Source: Thermoplasmata archaeon
GTDB taxonomy: Archaea > Thermoplasmatota > Thermoplasmata > Lutacidiplasmatales > UBA184
Assembly: GCA_022749815.1 (NCBI GenBank)
Contig: JAKIWV010000001.1
Span: 578,124 to 642,123, forward strand
Reading direction: 5' to 3'
DNA length: 64,000 bases
This document shows positions 9,093-18,108 of the stretch, in pieces. The translations under genes were made by a program, and so were the position numbers. Position 1 is the stretch's first letter. Every line of letters begins with the position of its first letter. Under the pieces are notes generated by a model. The model searched no databases, was not told where the DNA came from, and worked only from the letters and a program-made list of their open reading frames with translations.

Positions 9093-12000
9093 TCAGGGAG
9101 TCTTATAGGGCACCCTGGCGGGCGGAGGCTGCTCCTTCTTCCGGCGCATCAAGAGCGCCGCCGCGATGATGATGGCTGCGATCAGGATGATGATCCCCGC
9201 CAGAAGGGCATAGCCTTCCGTCGCCGGAAGTCCCAGGAACGTCCCCCCGCTGCTCGGCGGACTAGGGCTTGTAACGATCAACGCGGCCTGGGAGGTGGCC
9301 GATTGCCCGAGCGCATCCGTGGCGGTTACCGTCACGGTCACCGATCCGGCGGCGGTGGGCGTGCAGGTCAAGGTCGCGGTGTTCATCGTCGTGCAGCCCG
9401 CCGGCAGACCGGCGTAACTGTAGGTGTAGGATCCCGAGCCTCCGCTGCCGGCCGCCGTGAAGGTGACGCTCGCACCCTGGGCGATGCTCACAGGGGAGAC
9501 CACCAGGGTCACGGCCACAATGGGGTTCACCGTCAGCGCGACGGTCCCCGTCGCGACAACGCCCACGGAGTCGGTCCCACTGAAGTGGACCGTGAACGAG
9601 CCGGCGGCGGTTGGAGTACACGGCAGAACGAGGAGGTTCGCGCTCGGGCACCCCGCGGGCAGGCCCGACCAACTGTCCGTGACCGGGCTCAACCCGTTCG
9701 ACAGGGTGGCCGTCAGCGTGGTCTTCTGGCCGAGGTCAATCGTACCGGGGGCCGATGCGACCGCTGCGGTCAGCGCACCGGCCACCGTGACAGTGCCCGG
9801 GGACGAGGGAAGGGTGAAGCCGTCCTGAATCAGAGAGATGATGGGGGTGTACGTTCCCGCCGTCGTCGGGCTGCACGATAGGGACAGTGAGTTACTGGAG
9901 GTGCACCCCGGAGGCAGGGCCGACCACGAATACGTGTGCGTTCCCGGCGCCGCAAATGTTGCCGAGATCACCGTCGTGACGCCGACCTCTGTCGGATTCG
10001 GTGCCGCCGTCACTCCCGTAGGGATCGGGATCACGAGGGCATAGATCGTCCCCGACCCGGTGAAGGTGAACGTAGTGGACGGAGCTGCGGGGTTCGCGAT
10101 AGTTATGCTGGACGACGCGTCCCACGTCTCAAAGCCGAACCCGGGCGCGATTACCAGAGGATAGCTGGTGCCGGGGACGAGCATTTGGGTATGGTCGATG
10201 GCCATCGTCACACCGCCAACGGTGGCGGTGACGGTCACCAGGCTCGAGGCCACGAACGAGATGCCCGCCAGCGCTGGGGCAAACGTGGCCGTCAGGGTGC
10301 CTGCTGAGGCTACTTTGACCTCGATCCCGAGGTTCCACGGGGCGGCGGTGAAGGTCACGCCTCCGGAAGAGCTCCAGCCGGTGAAGCTGTAGTCAGGGTT
10401 CGTCGTCTCGCTTACGAAGTAGACGCCACCGGTAGCCACGGAGGCATTGACCAGGCCGTTGGTGACCCAGCCCCCGTTGAAGTTGACTTGGCCGCCCGCG
10501 GGCGTGACGATGTTGAAGGTCAGGGAGGTGGGGCCCGAGGATGCGAGGTAGTTGGCCGTGATCGTGCCGCTCGCGCCGGTCTTGAAGAAGGTGTTGATAT
10601 CGAGATGGTTACCGAATGGGATCAACGGCGTCGAGTTCGTCCAATCCAGGAAGGTGTACCCCGTTGCGGGTTGCGCCACCATCGTCCCGGTGACGAGCGT
10701 CGGTCCGGGGGAGGAGATGATCGTCCCGTTCTGGAGTTCAGTTCCCGTCGGACCGAGGATCATGCCCGCCGAAGCCGGAGAGTCGGCGAAGGTGATTCCC
10801 TGCGTGAAGAAAACCTCGATGAACGTGGCCGCGGGGCTCCCGTTCTCGAGAGCGAGGTGGATCGAACCGCCGGTCGTGCCCTGGTGCGACCAGTCGGTGA
10901 GGTCGACCCCGGGGAACCCGTAGCCCAGGCTGAAGTAGTAGAACGTCGAGCTGGCCGAGATCCCCAGCGTATACTGCCCGACCGGCAGAATTCCAAACGC
11001 GGAGCCCACCGTTGGGCCGCCGGAGTACCCTCCAGTGGCCGTGAGACTGCCCAACGTGATCGTGCCCGGCCCCGACGCGTAAAGGGTGATCGGGGTCTTC
11101 GAGCCGGAGGCCACGTAATGGGCCGTAACCGTGGCGGCTCCGCCGGCATCGACGATCAGGTTCGTGATGGGGAATCCGGAGGAGACCGCGTTCCCAGGCG
11201 CCGTAATCGTGCCACCGGTCACGGTCCAATACGTGAAGTTGTACCCCACCGGCGGATAGGCCTGGATCGAGTAGATGCCCGCCGGCAGCGACACTCCGGT
11301 GCCCGTTCCGCCGATCGCGAGGAGTGGAGCGAGCGTGAGGTTGTAGGTCGTGACCGAGATTTGGCCCCCTACGCCGCCCACGTCCGCCAGGGTTACCAGT
11401 GCAGGGGTAGCAACGGACACGAAGTTGGCGGTCAGCGTGCCGCCGGCTCCACTGATCTGAACGCTCGTCCATGGGGTGTTGACATCGGCGACGACGACCC
11501 CCGCAGAGCCCGTCCACGACCCGAAGTGCATGCCCGAGGGCGCCAGGGCGTTGAGAGAGTAGTTGCCCGGGGCAAGACCGCTTACGCTATTGCCCGAGGC
11601 CAGCCAGGTCGATAGGAAATTTACGCTTCCCCCGCCGGACGTCATTACCATGAGCGTCGAGGTAGGACCCCCGCACGTCGGCATGGTGAAGTTCGTGGGG
11701 ATCGAAAAACCCACGCCGAGCGCGCTCCCCAGATACTGCAGGTGGAATTGCTTGTACTTGCCGAAATCTTGGGAAACTCCAGGGTAGTTCGTAGCCCCGA
11801 ACTCGAACGCGCCGGCGCCGCAGGAATACGAGTACCATGGGTAGCTGCACCAGGCGGACGCAACGGTTCCGAGGCAGCTCGGAGGGAGGGGAGGTAGATT
11901 GATCTGGTTGATGCCGCCGAAGTCTTGTTCGAAGGCGACCTGAGCCCCCCCCGTCACGCTCTGCGCCCCGTTGAAGAACACCGGCGGTTTGATGAGCCAG

Positions 12001-13241
12001 GGGGTCAACGTATCGTTGGCCCAGCTCCCCGGATCAAAGGTTCCGCAGGGGGTGTCCGGGGATGATCCTGGCAGCCCGGGGTTGCACCCGCCGTAGATAT
12101 TGCTGGGTCCCCCGTTTTGAGTGGGGTTCCACGAGTGGCCCGTCTCATACGAGAACGACACCGGGTATTGTCCCCCGAGCCCCCACTGCAGATCGTCTTG
12201 GCTGTTGCTGGCGGAGTAGACGGGGTCGAGGGGGTAATTCTGGCCTTTGTTGTAAAGGGTATTGATCGACTTCTGCCCGTTGGTCGTGTCGTTGGTCCAG
12301 ATCTGCTCCCCGATCGTACTGCTCGACCAACCCTTCATCGTGATCGAGATCTTGTCTCCCTGGGTCATGTTCAGGAAGGCGGGGCCGGGGACGCCGTTCA
12401 AGTACAATGGCTGTACATAGCACGGATCTTCAACGCCGGACGTGGCATTGATCTCCCACGCAACCGCTTGGGCGATCCACGCCCCGTTGACCGTCAGGCT
12501 GGGGAACATCGGTCCCGGGTTGTACCAAGTCTGATCAGGGTAGAATTGGAGCTCGAGGAAACACTGGTGCCAAAGGCCGTGGGGGTCGTAGAGAGCCATT
12601 CCGAACCAGATCGCAACGTAGAGGTCGGTTTGGTTCTGGGTAGCCGCGCGGTCGGTCGGGAGGGTGACACTCCAGGTGACATTCCCACCAGAACCGGGGA
12701 GCGTCGAATACCACATGATCGAGGGTTCGTCGTGACCGTAACAGTCGCCGACATAGTACTGCTGGCCGTTGGGTCCGCCGGGGTAAATTCCCTGGCAGAG
12801 GCTCCCGGACCAGTTGTTGCTCTTGTTGGTGCCGACCCCGTGGGGTGCGGTCGGGTCAAGCCAGGATAGAGCGCCTTGCGAGCCCGGCGGAATTCCACTG
12901 GGGCCCCACGCCGACGGGTGGGGGCCGGGAATCTTGAATTGACCTAGGTGCACGGAAGAGCGAGGGGGCAGGTGGGAAGCGGGCGGAGTCTGCGATATCT
13001 CGTTGGGGACGTGTCTCGGGGCTTGAGGGGGAGTCGGAGAGGGTAAAGGCGCAGCCGCAGATGCCGCGGGAACAAAGCTCGCTCGGACCGGATTATGTCC
13101 GGAGGCCTGAATTGTAGCCCCGACCATAACCGAAGAGGCGGCATACGAGGCCACCATAACGACGGCGATGAGCAAAACTGGGGCCAACCGGATCAATCGA
13201 CCGATGAACCAATTCCCATTCTTGGCGCTCCCACCTGACAT
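9093..13241 (-). CDS. Giant secreted surface protein with Ig-like repeats and C-terminal membrane anchor
   Basis: A 1382-residue protein. A signal or anchor helix (LAPVLLIAVVMVASYAA) lies near residues 15-35, followed by a Pro/Ser-rich linker and a globular domain beginning SNNWSGSLCQGIYPGG, rich in Trp, Tyr and Asn and containing several cysteines. The middle has repeated segments of the type found in InlB-B/TGF-like repeats (FTYWTV, FTGWSSSG, FLDWTNS followed by GTITANYLA). The C-terminal third has three Ig/PKD-like repeats with paired cysteines (GCTSSNSLSLSCSPTTAG, GCPSANLLVLPCTPTAAG, GCTTMNTATLTCTPTAAG). It ends in a membrane helix (ALLAGIIILIAAIIIAAALL) and an RRKKE stop-transfer. It is probably a cell-surface adhesin or enzyme; the N-terminal domain vaguely recalls acid glutamic peptidases (SSNW-type starts), which I do not assert. 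Confidence 0.8.
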   Translation of the reverse strand: MSGGSAKNGNWFIGRLIRLAPVLLIAVVMVASYAASSVMVGATIQASGHNPVRASFVPAASAAAPLPSPTPPQAPRHVPNEISQTPPASHLPPRSSVHLGQFKIPGPHPSAWGPSGIPPGSQGALSWLDPTAPHGVGTNKSNNWSGSLCQGIYPGGPNGQQYYVGDCYGHDEPSIMWYSTLPGSGGNVTWSVTLPTDRAATQNQTDLYVAIWFGMALYDPHGLWHQCFLELQFYPDQTWYNPGPMFPSLTVNGAWIAQAVAWEINATSGVEDPCYVQPLYLNGVPGPAFLNMTQGDKISITMKGWSSSTIGEQIWTNDTTNGQKSINTLYNKGQNYPLDPVYSASNSQDDLQWGLGGQYPVSFSYETGHSWNPTQNGGPSNIYGGCNPGLPGSSPDTPCGTFDPGSWANDTLTPWLIKPPVFFNGAQSVTGGAQVAFEQDFGGINQINLPPLPPSCLGTVASAWCSYPWYSYSCGAGAFEFGATNYPGVSQDFGKYKQFHLQYLGSALGVGFSIPTNFTMPTCGGPTSTLMVMTSGGGSVNFLSTWLASGNSVSGLAPGNYSLNALAPSGMHFGSWTGSAGVVVADVNTPWTSVQISGAGGTLTANFVSVATPALVTLADVGGVGGQISVTTYNLTLAPLLAIGGTGTGVSLPAGIYSIQAYPPVGYNFTYWTVTGGTITAPGNAVSSGFPITNLIVDAGGAATVTAHYVASGSKTPITLYASGPGTITLGSLTATGGYSGGPTVGSAFGILPVGQYTLGISASSTFYYFSLGYGFPGVDLTDWSHQGTTGGSIHLALENGSPAATFIEVFFTQGITFADSPASAGMILGPTGTELQNGTIISSPGPTLVTGTMVAQPATGYTFLDWTNSTPLIPFGNHLDINTFFKTGASGTITANYLASSGPTSLTFNIVTPAGGQVNFNGGWVTNGLVNASVATGGVYFVSETTNPDYSFTGWSSSGGVTFTAAPWNLGIEVKVASAGTLTATFAPALAGISFVASSLVTVTATVGGVTMAIDHTQMLVPGTSYPLVIAPGFGFETWDASSSITIANPAAPSTTFTFTGSGTIYALVIPIPTGVTAAPNPTEVGVTTVISATFAAPGTHTYSWSALPPGCTSSNSLSLSCSPTTAGTYTPIISLIQDGFTLPSSPGTVTVAGALTAAVASAPGTIDLGQKTTLTATLSNGLSPVTDSWSGLPAGCPSANLLVLPCTPTAAGSFTVHFSGTDSVGVVATGTVALTVNPIVAVTLVVSPVSIAQGASVTFTAAGSGGSGSYTYSYAGLPAGCTTMNTATLTCTPTAAGSVTVTVTATDALGQSATSQAALIVTSPSPPSSGGTFLGLPATEGYALLAGIIILIAAIIIAAALLMRRKKEQPPPARVPYKTP

Positions 13242-13297
13242 TCGAATACACGCAACTAGCCCGTCTCGGTGGACGAGCGGACGGGGACCACGCTCCG

Positions 13298-13307
13298 TTT
13301 ACTTAAA
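13298..13307 (-). promoter_or_regulatory. TATA-like element upstream of the surface-protein gene
   Basis: TTTAAGTAAA on the minus strand, 57 bases before the ATG at 13241. A transcript starting about 25 bases downstream would have a short leader of roughly 30 nt. It is AT-rich in an otherwise GC-rich gap. Confidence 0.4.
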
Positions 13308-13437
13308 CCCCAACCTCCCCGACAACATTTCCGGGACGAGCCGCCCGGTCCGCACGGCTCTGAGGAACCCCATCGGCCGTTTGGGAGGAAGTCAATCGGG
13401 TCCTGTTCGAAGGAAGCCCAGAGCGAGATGGGGCGGC

Positions 13438-13983
13438 CTAGGGGGCCCGTGAGGGAGATTGCGTCTGGGGCCGGTGCTTCCGGCGGGCGGAGCGCACTGA
13501 GACGCGGCGGGCCGGCCCTCGAGGTTGCACGTACAGCTCGTAATGGAGGAACTGCTCGTCTCGCTTCCAGCCCAACGCTTCGTAGAGGATCCGGGCCGGG
13601 TTGTCACGGGCCGTTTCGAGGCTCAGCCCGTCGGCTCCCGTCTCTCGTGCGAGTTGCCGCGCCCGGTCCAGGAGGAGGGAAGCGATTCCCTTCCGGCGGG
13701 CGCCGGGGACGACGTACAGGTCGTACAAAACCCACCACGGTTTCATCGAAAGCGACGCGAACGTCGGGTAGAGCTGGGTGAAGCCCAGGGTTGAGCCGGA
13801 TTCGGTCGCCAAGAACACGATGCTTTCCCTCCGGCTGAGTCGCTCGGTCAAAAACCGATAGGCGGCGGAGGGGTTGGAAGGTCGGTCGTAGAACTGACGA
13901 TAGGCGTCAAAGAGCGGTACGAGGCGATCCACGTCCTGAGGGGTGGCGCGGACGACGCGGATCCTTCTGGCTGGTACGGACAT
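13438..13983 (-). CDS. GNAT-family N-acetyltransferase
   Basis: A 181-residue protein from an ATG. The GNAT fold is recognisable: RVVRATPQDVDRLVPLFDAYRQF at the N-terminus, the acetyl-CoA pyrophosphate loop in VVPGARRKGIASLLLDRARQLA (the R-x2-G-x-A/G pattern), and the C-terminal ETARDNPARILYEALGWK, which matches the family's NxxAxxLYExLGF segment. It transfers an acetyl group to an amine; the substrate is unknown. Same-strand neighbours are gamma-glutamyltransferase upstream and the surface protein downstream, with gaps of 78 and 196 bases, so it may be a separate unit. Confidence 0.85.
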   Translation of the reverse strand: MSVPARRIRVVRATPQDVDRLVPLFDAYRQFYDRPSNPSAAYRFLTERLSRRESIVFLATESGSTLGFTQLYPTFASLSMKPWWVLYDLYVVPGARRKGIASLLLDRARQLARETGADGLSLETARDNPARILYEALGWKRDEQFLHYELYVQPRGPARRVSVRSARRKHRPQTQSPSRAP

Positions 13984-14061
13984 GCTGTCCGGAGGCCCAC
14001 CTGGGATTGAGCGTTGCGACCGAGGGGGGAGCCCGCGTTCTGGGCGCGAGTTGGTCGCCGT

Positions 14062-15609
14062 CTAGGGCGGGTCCACCCCTGGGATAGGCCATCGACCCTC
14101 GCTCCTCGGGTCGATTCCGATGGCTAACTCGGCGCCCACCTGGATCCCCTGGCAGTGACCCATCGCGGAGGGATGGTCGGGTGCAGGCGCCGAAGGGTTC
14201 AGGCCGGCGCCCGCCTCCGCCAGGAGAGGGGCCGACCCGTAGATCGAGGCCGGGTAGGCGAAACGCGGTGCGTCGATCGCGGCTTGGATTCCCCGACCTC
14301 GGTCGAGGATTCCAGAGAGTACCTGGACATTGACCTGGGGCTGAACGTCCCCTCCCATCGAGCCGAGAAGGATCAGCTCCGGCCCCACGACCGCGGTGGC
14401 CATCAGCGTGTGGAAGGTCCGCTTTCGGGGGGCAACGACATTGTGGTGAGTCCGGTCCAATGTGAAATAAGACCCTCGATTATTCAGATTGATGCCAGTC
14501 TCGCCTACGGTGTGCCCCGACCCGAATCCTTGGTAGTTGCTCTGGATCACGCTCAATCCGACCGACCCGTCGAAGACGGAGAACGCTGTCGTGTCCCCGC
14601 CGGTGGAGCGGCCAGCAGCCCCTCCCTCCGTACGAGTCTTACTGGATTCGATCTCGAGCCACTCTTTGGGGAGCGGCATGCGATCTGGATCCCCGATGCG
14701 CCGGGCGCGGAACTCATAGGCCGAATACATTGTGTCGACGAGTGTGACCACGTAGTCGGAAGGTGACATGCTCCGCAGAGAGTGGCGTTCCAGTCGCGCG
14801 AGCCAATACAATGCGGTGGCGCCCTGGCTGTTCGGGGGTGTCGTGTACACGTCCTGCCCCCTGTACCGACATCGGAGCGGTGCAGCTCGAATGGCTTGAT
14901 ACCGGTCCAGGTCTTCGAAGCGAAGCAACCCGCCCTTCTCGATCATATCCCGCTCGATCGCCCGAGCTAGCCCCCCGTGGTAGAATCCATGTCCTCCGTC
15001 GCGGGCGATCTCTTCGAGCGTTCCAGCCAATTCCGCTTGACGTAACGTACTCCTTGACTGATGGCCGCTGTACACTTGGAGCCAGTCGTTGTCGCCGAAG
15101 GGCATCTCTGCGATCGCCGATGCGAGATGCGGGGTCACGGGGACTCCGACTCGGGCCCACCGAATGGCTGGGGCAAGGAGCTCCTTGAGCCGCATGGTCC
15201 CGCGCTCCGCGAAAAACGACCACGCCGCGACAAGGCCGGGAACCATGAACGAGGCCAGGGGGCCGTGACCCGGGATGGCCGAGAACCCATCGCGCTCGAA
15301 GCGTTCAGGCGTGGCGAGGTCGGCCGCGGGACCGCTGGCATTCAACGTTTCCACGGTCTCCCCTCGCACGACCGCGAACAGGTCCGCGCCCAGGCCGTTG
15401 CAGTGAGGCGCGACCACGGGGAGGGCAGCGCTCACCGCGAGGGCCGCGTCGTATGCGTTCCCCCCCTCGTGCAGGATCGACCGGCCGATCGCCGTGCTGA
15501 TCGGGTGGGCCGTGGCCACGTTTCCTCGAGTCACTATCGGTTCCGCCCGAATGTTCGATAGCTCCGAAGAGCGTCGCGGACTTAGAACCGGTTGCCGCTG
15601 GCCACCCAT
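14062..15609 (-). CDS. ggt: Gamma-glutamyltransferase family protein
   Basis: About 515 residues from the ATG at 15609; a TTG at 15645 is an alternative. It belongs to the N-terminal-nucleophile hydrolase family of gamma-glutamyltranspeptidases. N-terminal landmarks are VATAHPISTAIGRSILHEGGNAYDAALA and GLGADLFAVV. The autoprocessing and catalytic threonine lies in GGDTTAFSVFD near two-thirds of the length, and GSMGGDVQPQ is the oxyanion segment near the C-terminus. No clear signal peptide is present, unlike many bacterial enzymes, so it may be cytoplasmic. It would release glutamate from gamma-glutamyl amides or act as a related acylase. It is divergent from the SnoaL-like gene. Confidence 0.85.
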   Translation of the reverse strand: MGGQRQPVLSPRRSSELSNIRAEPIVTRGNVATAHPISTAIGRSILHEGGNAYDAALAVSAALPVVAPHCNGLGADLFAVVRGETVETLNASGPAADLATPERFERDGFSAIPGHGPLASFMVPGLVAAWSFFAERGTMRLKELLAPAIRWARVGVPVTPHLASAIAEMPFGDNDWLQVYSGHQSRSTLRQAELAGTLEEIARDGGHGFYHGGLARAIERDMIEKGGLLRFEDLDRYQAIRAAPLRCRYRGQDVYTTPPNSQGATALYWLARLERHSLRSMSPSDYVVTLVDTMYSAYEFRARRIGDPDRMPLPKEWLEIESSKTRTEGGAAGRSTGGDTTAFSVFDGSVGLSVIQSNYQGFGSGHTVGETGINLNNRGSYFTLDRTHHNVVAPRKRTFHTLMATAVVGPELILLGSMGGDVQPQVNVQVLSGILDRGRGIQAAIDAPRFAYPASIYGSAPLLAEAGAGLNPSAPAPDHPSAMGHCQGIQVGAELAIGIDPRSEGRWPIPGVDPP

Positions 15610-15726
15610 CGCAGGACTCGACGTTGAGGCGCCGCGGACCGTCAAAAGTTGCCAGGCCGGGCCCGGGAATCCCGGCGGGGAAGGCGAATCGGTCAGGCCC
15701 GGTCTTACTTATAACCCTCGCCGGCG

Positions 15727-15734
15727 CTTATATA
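15727..15734 (+). promoter_or_regulatory. TATA box of the SnoaL-like gene
   Basis: CTTATATA, a near-consensus archaeal TATA element. A start about 25 bases on, near 15757, would favour the ATG at 15782. A second element, CTTATAAC (15708-15715), would instead give a start near 15737 and allow the TTG at 15749. Confidence 0.6.
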
Positions 15735-15748
15735 GGTCGAGAGAAAAA

Positions 15749-16177
15749 TTGTCGCAAACCACCGAACAAAGCGCGCGCAAAATGATCGACAATGTCAACA
15801 GCCGGAACGTTGAGAAAGTTCTGGAGCAGTACGCCGAAAATGCGACCTTTCAGGTCCCCAACCTCGACGCGCCGATCCGCGGTAAGGAAGCGATCCGCGC
15901 GTTCTATCAAGGGAACTTCGCTGCGTTTCCTGATTGGTCGATGGACGTCAGCAAGGTCATCGTCTCCGGTGGGGAGACGATCGTCGTTAGCTCGGTGCAT
16001 GGGACCCACAAGGGGCCATGGACCGGGCCGGCGGGCCAGTCGTTCGCGCCGACGAACAAGCGGTTCGCTCAGGACCTATTGACCCGGGTAATCTTTGACA
16101 ACGCGGACAAGGTCCAATCGCTCCGTGCCTACGGGAATTCCTCGGACCTCACCCGCCAGCTCGGGATCGTGGCTTAG
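15749..16177 (+). CDS. SnoaL-like / NTF2-fold protein
   Basis: About 142 residues from a TTG at 15749, or 131 from the ATG at 15782; the track's start at 15494 runs through the gamma-glutamyltransferase 5' end and is rejected. The NTF2-like fold begins MIDNVNSRNVEKVLEQYAENATF, continues with the typical IRGKEAIRAFYQGNFAAFPDWSMDV segment, and closes with SSVHGTHKGPW. Such proteins are small-molecule isomerases, hydrolases or binding proteins. No catalytic assignment can be made. The gene is divergent from gamma-glutamyltransferase and convergent with the MFS exporter, and it appears to be a single-gene unit with a strong TATA box. Confidence 0.75.
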   Translation: MSQTTEQSARKMIDNVNSRNVEKVLEQYAENATFQVPNLDAPIRGKEAIRAFYQGNFAAFPDWSMDVSKVIVSGGETIVVSSVHGTHKGPWTGPAGQSFAPTNKRFAQDLLTRVIFDNADKVQSLRAYGNSSDLTRQLGIVA

Positions 16178-16342
16178 GCCGACCGGTTCAAGGCACGGTC
16201 TCGCCCCATAACTGGGACCGATCTCCCCAGGGCCCACGAACGCGGGTCGGGTCGATAGCAGCCAACCACTTCCTTTCCCTCACCACTTCGCCCCGCGGAC
16301 CGGCGGATTCCTCCCCGCCTCCGAGGACTTGGTACCTGGCGG

Positions 16343-17962
16343 TTACTCCGTGGCCCGGGTGACCGCCGGAGCTTCGGAGTCGATGGATGCCGACGCGGTC
16401 GCCAGTTTCCCGCGGGGGGCGACAGTTTCGGCCGGGAACCGGTAATTCCGAATCATCGCGCCGATGGCGACACAACCGACCGCGAGGGCGGCCCCCAGGC
16501 CGAAGAGCCACTGGAAGGCCGCGGGACCGGGAGCGAGGACTTGGGTGTAGACCGGGTTCGGCCCGCCCTGGACCAGCACTGTGTAGGTGGCGGTGACCGA
16601 CGCGAGGATCGACGTCACCAGCACGGGGGCGAGCGCGGCACCCAGGTCTTGGAGCATTTCGAGCATCCCAGTTTGGATCCCGGTCTCCCCCGTTCGGGCC
16701 GAGAGGACGATGACGTTCGTCGTGGCGACGAGCACCGTGACCAGGCCGGCGAAGGTAGGAATCGCTTCGACGACGAGCTGGGTGTACGTCGAATGGAACT
16801 CGAACAGGAGGAGGAACCCGCCCAGCGAAACGAGGCCGCCCAGGATCATCATGGGGCGGGGGCCGTACCGGGAGATCGCCAGGCCGACCAACGGGGCCAC
16901 GGTGAGCATCACAAGCGTCGTCGGAAGGCTGGCGAGGCCGAAGTCGAGGATGCTCCGGCCCAAGCCGATGACCGGAACTTCCACTAGGATGGTCAGCGTC
17001 ACGAACGCCACGAACAACGAGAGGCCCACCAAGGCGGCGGCCAGGTATCCGAGCCCGATGTTCCGCTCCCGGAATCGCTTGAGGTCGAACATCGGTTCGG
17101 CCGTTGTCCGTTCCCGGATGTAGAACGCGAAGGTGAGGAGCAGGCCCACCGCCAAGAACTCGGGCGTGCCCAACGGAACCCCGAGGACGTGGCCGCCCAC
17201 GAGGTTCGTCCACCCCCAGGTCGGCCCCAAGGTCAGTGCCAGGAGGAAGGAGCCCACGGCCGTTCCGAGGAAGGCGGCGCCCGGAACGTCCAAGCGGGCC
17301 GCTAGTAGGTGCCGGGACGCCGGAAGCCGGGACGAGGCGAGGGCGAGAACGACGGCGGGGACCGCGACGAAGCCGTACGCCCACTGCCAGCCCACGGCTT
17401 GGATCAGCCAGGCACCCCCCGCGATTCCTGCCGCCGCTCCGGCCGCGAACATCGCCGCAATCAGGCCTTGGGCCGGCGCCACGCGGGCCGGCGGGAGCTC
17501 CTCCCCGACCATGGCGAACGCTAACGGGAACATCGCCAGACCGAACCCTTGCAGTCCTCGGACCGCGATCAAGAGGAAGATCGCATTCGACTGCGAGAAC
17601 CCGAGTGCTGAGGCGATGTCAGGGGTGAATGGGGCGAGGACGACCGCCACTGCGTAGACGCTCAGGACGATCATGAGGATCCGACGCTTTCCGTAGATAT
17701 CGCCGAGCTTGGCGAACAGCGGGGTCGTGCAGACCCCGATCAGAAGGTAGATCGAAAGGATCCACGCGACGGTCGTGTATGGGACCCCGTCGAAGAACTT
17801 CACCAGCGTAGGGAGCGCGGGCACGAGCATCGTCTCGATAAAGTTCACAAGCAGGGCGGAGAGGGCAAGGACCGCGAGGATCGTCCCCGCCCGAGACGCG
17901 GTTCCCGCCGACGCCCCGGGGGAAGGTCGGTACGCACTCGTCGACTTCGCGGCCGCCGTCAT
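16343..17962 (-). CDS. MFS transporter, 14-helix drug:H+ antiporter type
   Basis: About 539 residues from the ATG at 17962. There are roughly 14 predicted membrane helices, the length typical of the DHA2 group. The MFS loop signature between helices 2 and 3 is GDIYGKRRILM. An antiporter-like segment, VRGLQGFGLAMFPLAFAMV, lies in the fourth and fifth helices. It probably exports hydrophobic or cationic compounds across the cytoplasmic membrane using the proton gradient. It is transcribed divergently from an Lrp-like regulator (GTG at 18109) with about 146 bases between, the classic arrangement for a locally regulated exporter. Confidence 0.85.
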   Translation of the reverse strand: MTAAAKSTSAYRPSPGASAGTASRAGTILAVLALSALLVNFIETMLVPALPTLVKFFDGVPYTTVAWILSIYLLIGVCTTPLFAKLGDIYGKRRILMIVLSVYAVAVVLAPFTPDIASALGFSQSNAIFLLIAVRGLQGFGLAMFPLAFAMVGEELPPARVAPAQGLIAAMFAAGAAAGIAGGAWLIQAVGWQWAYGFVAVPAVVLALASSRLPASRHLLAARLDVPGAAFLGTAVGSFLLALTLGPTWGWTNLVGGHVLGVPLGTPEFLAVGLLLTFAFYIRERTTAEPMFDLKRFRERNIGLGYLAAALVGLSLFVAFVTLTILVEVPVIGLGRSILDFGLASLPTTLVMLTVAPLVGLAISRYGPRPMMILGGLVSLGGFLLLFEFHSTYTQLVVEAIPTFAGLVTVLVATTNVIVLSARTGETGIQTGMLEMLQDLGAALAPVLVTSILASVTATYTVLVQGGPNPVYTQVLAPGPAAFQWLFGLGAALAVGCVAIGAMIRNYRFPAETVAPRGKLATASASIDSEAPAVTRATE

Positions 17963-18108
17963 TACGAACCCAGAGGGCCCCCAGCACGTCAAGCCGCTGC
18001 TCAGCCTGGTCGCCGGAGTTGAACGAACAGAGTCCTTCGCTTCCGAATTCGTCCTTCCGAGCGACGAAATCGGAATCGTTAACGTTCGTTGGCGGTTGGC
18101 CCGTTCTC

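Noticed and set aside
16188-17384. 398-residue minus-strand ORF overlapping the MFS transporter
   Set aside because: A shifted-frame shadow of the MFS gene, Arg/Pro/Gly-rich, without membrane helices.
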